The notes beneath the pieces were generated by a model. It was not told the DNA's origin. It worked only from the letters and a program-made list of their open reading frames with translations, and searched no databases. Shown here piece by piece: positions 6,811-8,010 of a stretch of 8,010 bases of DNA (position 1 is the stretch's first letter; each line of letters starts with the position of its first letter). Source of the stretch: CANLWN01 sp039815505 (lineage in GTDB: Bacteria > Bacteroidota > Bacteroidia > Flavobacteriales > Flavobacteriaceae); the NCBI GenBank assembly GCA_039815505.1, contig JBCBZE010000152.1, positions 1 to 8,010 of the forward strand, written 5' to 3'. Position numbers and translations under genes: made by a program.

Positions 6811-8010
6811 CTATTTCCTATATAGTTTTTTCATTTCTTTCGCAATGGCTTCTTCCACCACAGGGTATTCTTCCAAAAAACAGGTATACAGGAATTTTAA
6901 ATGTTTGATATCTTTATTCATCTTACATACCTCGTGCATCTGCTCAACAATTTCAGCAAGACCCGGGGTATTCATCATCGCCAGGCCGGACTTAAGTTTA
7001 TGTGTAGCAAATTTTAACGCTTCAATGTCATTATTAGCCAGGTGTAATTTTACATTTCCAATAAATTCCAATGCATTTTGACGGTACAGGCGCACCAATT
7101 CCTCCAAAAGCTCCATTTCCCCCATACAATCATCCAGGATAGGTAAAAGATCGACTATGGGCTTGGTGTTTTTGTTGGCATTTGGGTTTATGATGATAGA
7201 CCCCATGGGATAAGTCTCGTCCATTGTCCTTTTACAGCGGATCAGCTTTAACATCAACTCGTCGGGACTGTAGGGTTTTAGGATATAATCGTTAACCCCT
7301 TTTTCGGTACATTGTTCTTTATCCCTAATGGTAAAATCTGCCGTTAACGCTATAATTGGGGTTTGGGCTATTTGCTGATTTTTATGGGCACGTATTCTTT
7401 CGGTAACTTGGAACCCGTTCATAACGGGCATTCTAAGGTCCATTAACACCACATCTATAGCCGTATTTTCCAAAACTTTAAGGCCGTACATGGCATTATC
7501 GGTAATATAGGCCCTGCAACCCCAAGCGTTTAACCGCTGCTCCATAAGGCGTTGGTTGAGAAGATTGTCCTCAAAGACCAAGATTCGCATTCCTTCTACC
7601 AAATGCAATGCATTCTTATGATCCGCAATGTCCTTTTCCGTAGCATTCAACTCCATTCCTGTCCCTATTTCGTAGGGAAGGGTGAATTTAAAGGTGGTGC
7701 CTACCCCCAAACTGCTAAAAACGCTTATAGTCCCGTTTAATCTTTCTACAATCTGTTTTACTATACTCAATCCAAGGCCGGTACCTCCGTACTTGCTGTA
7801 GGTATCCGATTCCGCCTGTTTGTAGGAATCAAAAATATGGGCAAGTTTATCTTTGGCGATACCAATACCGGTATCCGTAACATCGAATTCGATCAGAACA
7901 TCGCTATCGCTTCTCTCGCTAAGCACTATTTTTAAACTGATATTTCCCTGCTTCACAAATTTTATGGCATTTCCCAAAAGATTAAGCAACACTTGTGAAA
8001 GTTTAGAGGG
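6811..8010 (-). CDS. Hybrid sensor histidine kinase, C-terminal part (ATPase, receiver, HPt)
   Basis: The reading frame is open to the right edge, so the sensor, HisKA domain and true start lie outside. The GTG at 7992 is internal to the ATPase N-box and is not the start. Counting from the edge, the HATPase_c domain shows the N-box (NLLGNAIKF, 10-18), the DTGIG box (46-50) and the GGTGLGL box (75-81). A receiver follows (about 141-259) with E147-D148, phosphoacceptor D191 in LMDLRMP, T223 and K245. A C-terminal HPt domain holds the phosphotransfer His H337 in THKLKSG. All catalytic residues visible are intact. The order matches ArcB/BarA-type hybrid kinases, in which phosphate passes from His to Asp to HPt His and then to a separate receiver. 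The next gene is such a receiver. The signal sensed cannot be told from this part. Confidence 0.95.
   Translation of the reverse strand, partial: PSKLSQVLLNLLGNAIKFVKQGNISLKIVLSERSDSDVLIEFDVTDTGIGIAKDKLAHIFDSYKQAESDTYSKYGGTGLGLSIVKQIVERLNGTISVFSSLGVGTTFKFTLPYEIGTGMELNATEKDIADHKNALHLVEGMRILVFEDNLLNQRLMEQRLNAWGCRAYITDNAMYGLKVLENTAIDVVLMDLRMPVMNGFQVTERIRAHKNQQIAQTPIIALTADFTIRDKEQCTEKGVNDYILKPYSPDELMLKLIRCKRTMDETYPMGSIIINPNANKNTKPIVDLLPILDDCMGEMELLEELVRLYRQNALEFIGNVKLHLANNDIEALKFATHKLKSGLAMMNTPGLAEIVEQMHEVCKMNKDIKHLKFLYTCFLEEYPVVEEAIAKEMKKLYRK

Noticed and set aside
7990..7992. GTG as a possible start of the kinase gene
   Set aside because: The frame continues upstream to the window edge as PSKLSQ, the normal lead-in to the ATPase N-box, so this codon is an internal Val.

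Overview
The window is fully coding and reads as one tightly packed operon on the minus strand, transcribed from right to left. It looks like a member of the Bacteroidota, probably a marine or soil Flavobacteriia. This rests on a moderately AT-rich composition, Lys/Asn/Ile-rich proteins, the near absence of Shine-Dalgarno sequences before the starts, and the resemblance of several proteins to flavobacterial families. The genus cannot be named from the sequence.

In transcription order the genes are: (1) the C-terminal part of a hybrid sensor kinase with ATPase, receiver and HPt modules (6811..8010, open at the right edge); (2) a stand-alone CheY-like receiver (6420..6794); (3) an 834-residue membrane-anchored HEAT-repeat protein with a long acidic linker and duplicated modules (3919..6423); (4) a processive membrane-bound family 2 glycosyltransferase (2499..3926); (5) a five-TM LtaS/sulfatase-fold protein with C-terminal TPRs whose catalytic residues appear replaced (101..2494); (6) the signal peptide and first mature residues of an exported protein, probably a YaiO-like TPR/outer-membrane beta-barrel protein (1..104, open at the left edge). 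Spacing ranges from 16 nt to short overlaps, including TTGA and ATGA stop/start overlaps. No internal promoter, terminator, RNA gene, mobile element or CRISPR array was seen, and no gap exceeds 16 bases.

The simplest reading is a synthase-dependent exopolysaccharide or surface-glycan system. The glycosyltransferase would polymerise and translocate the chain across the inner membrane. The LtaS-like/TPR protein would provide a periplasmic domain, and the truncated downstream gene would provide the outer-membrane step. The kinase-HPt-receiver phosphorelay would control it after translation, perhaps through the cytoplasmic HEAT protein, because neither the receiver (no output domain) nor the glycosyltransferase (no PilZ domain) shows a conventional route of control. 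The points of most interest are the apparent pseudoenzyme, the unusual HEAT adaptor and the control logic. The polymer, its function and the wiring are inferences.
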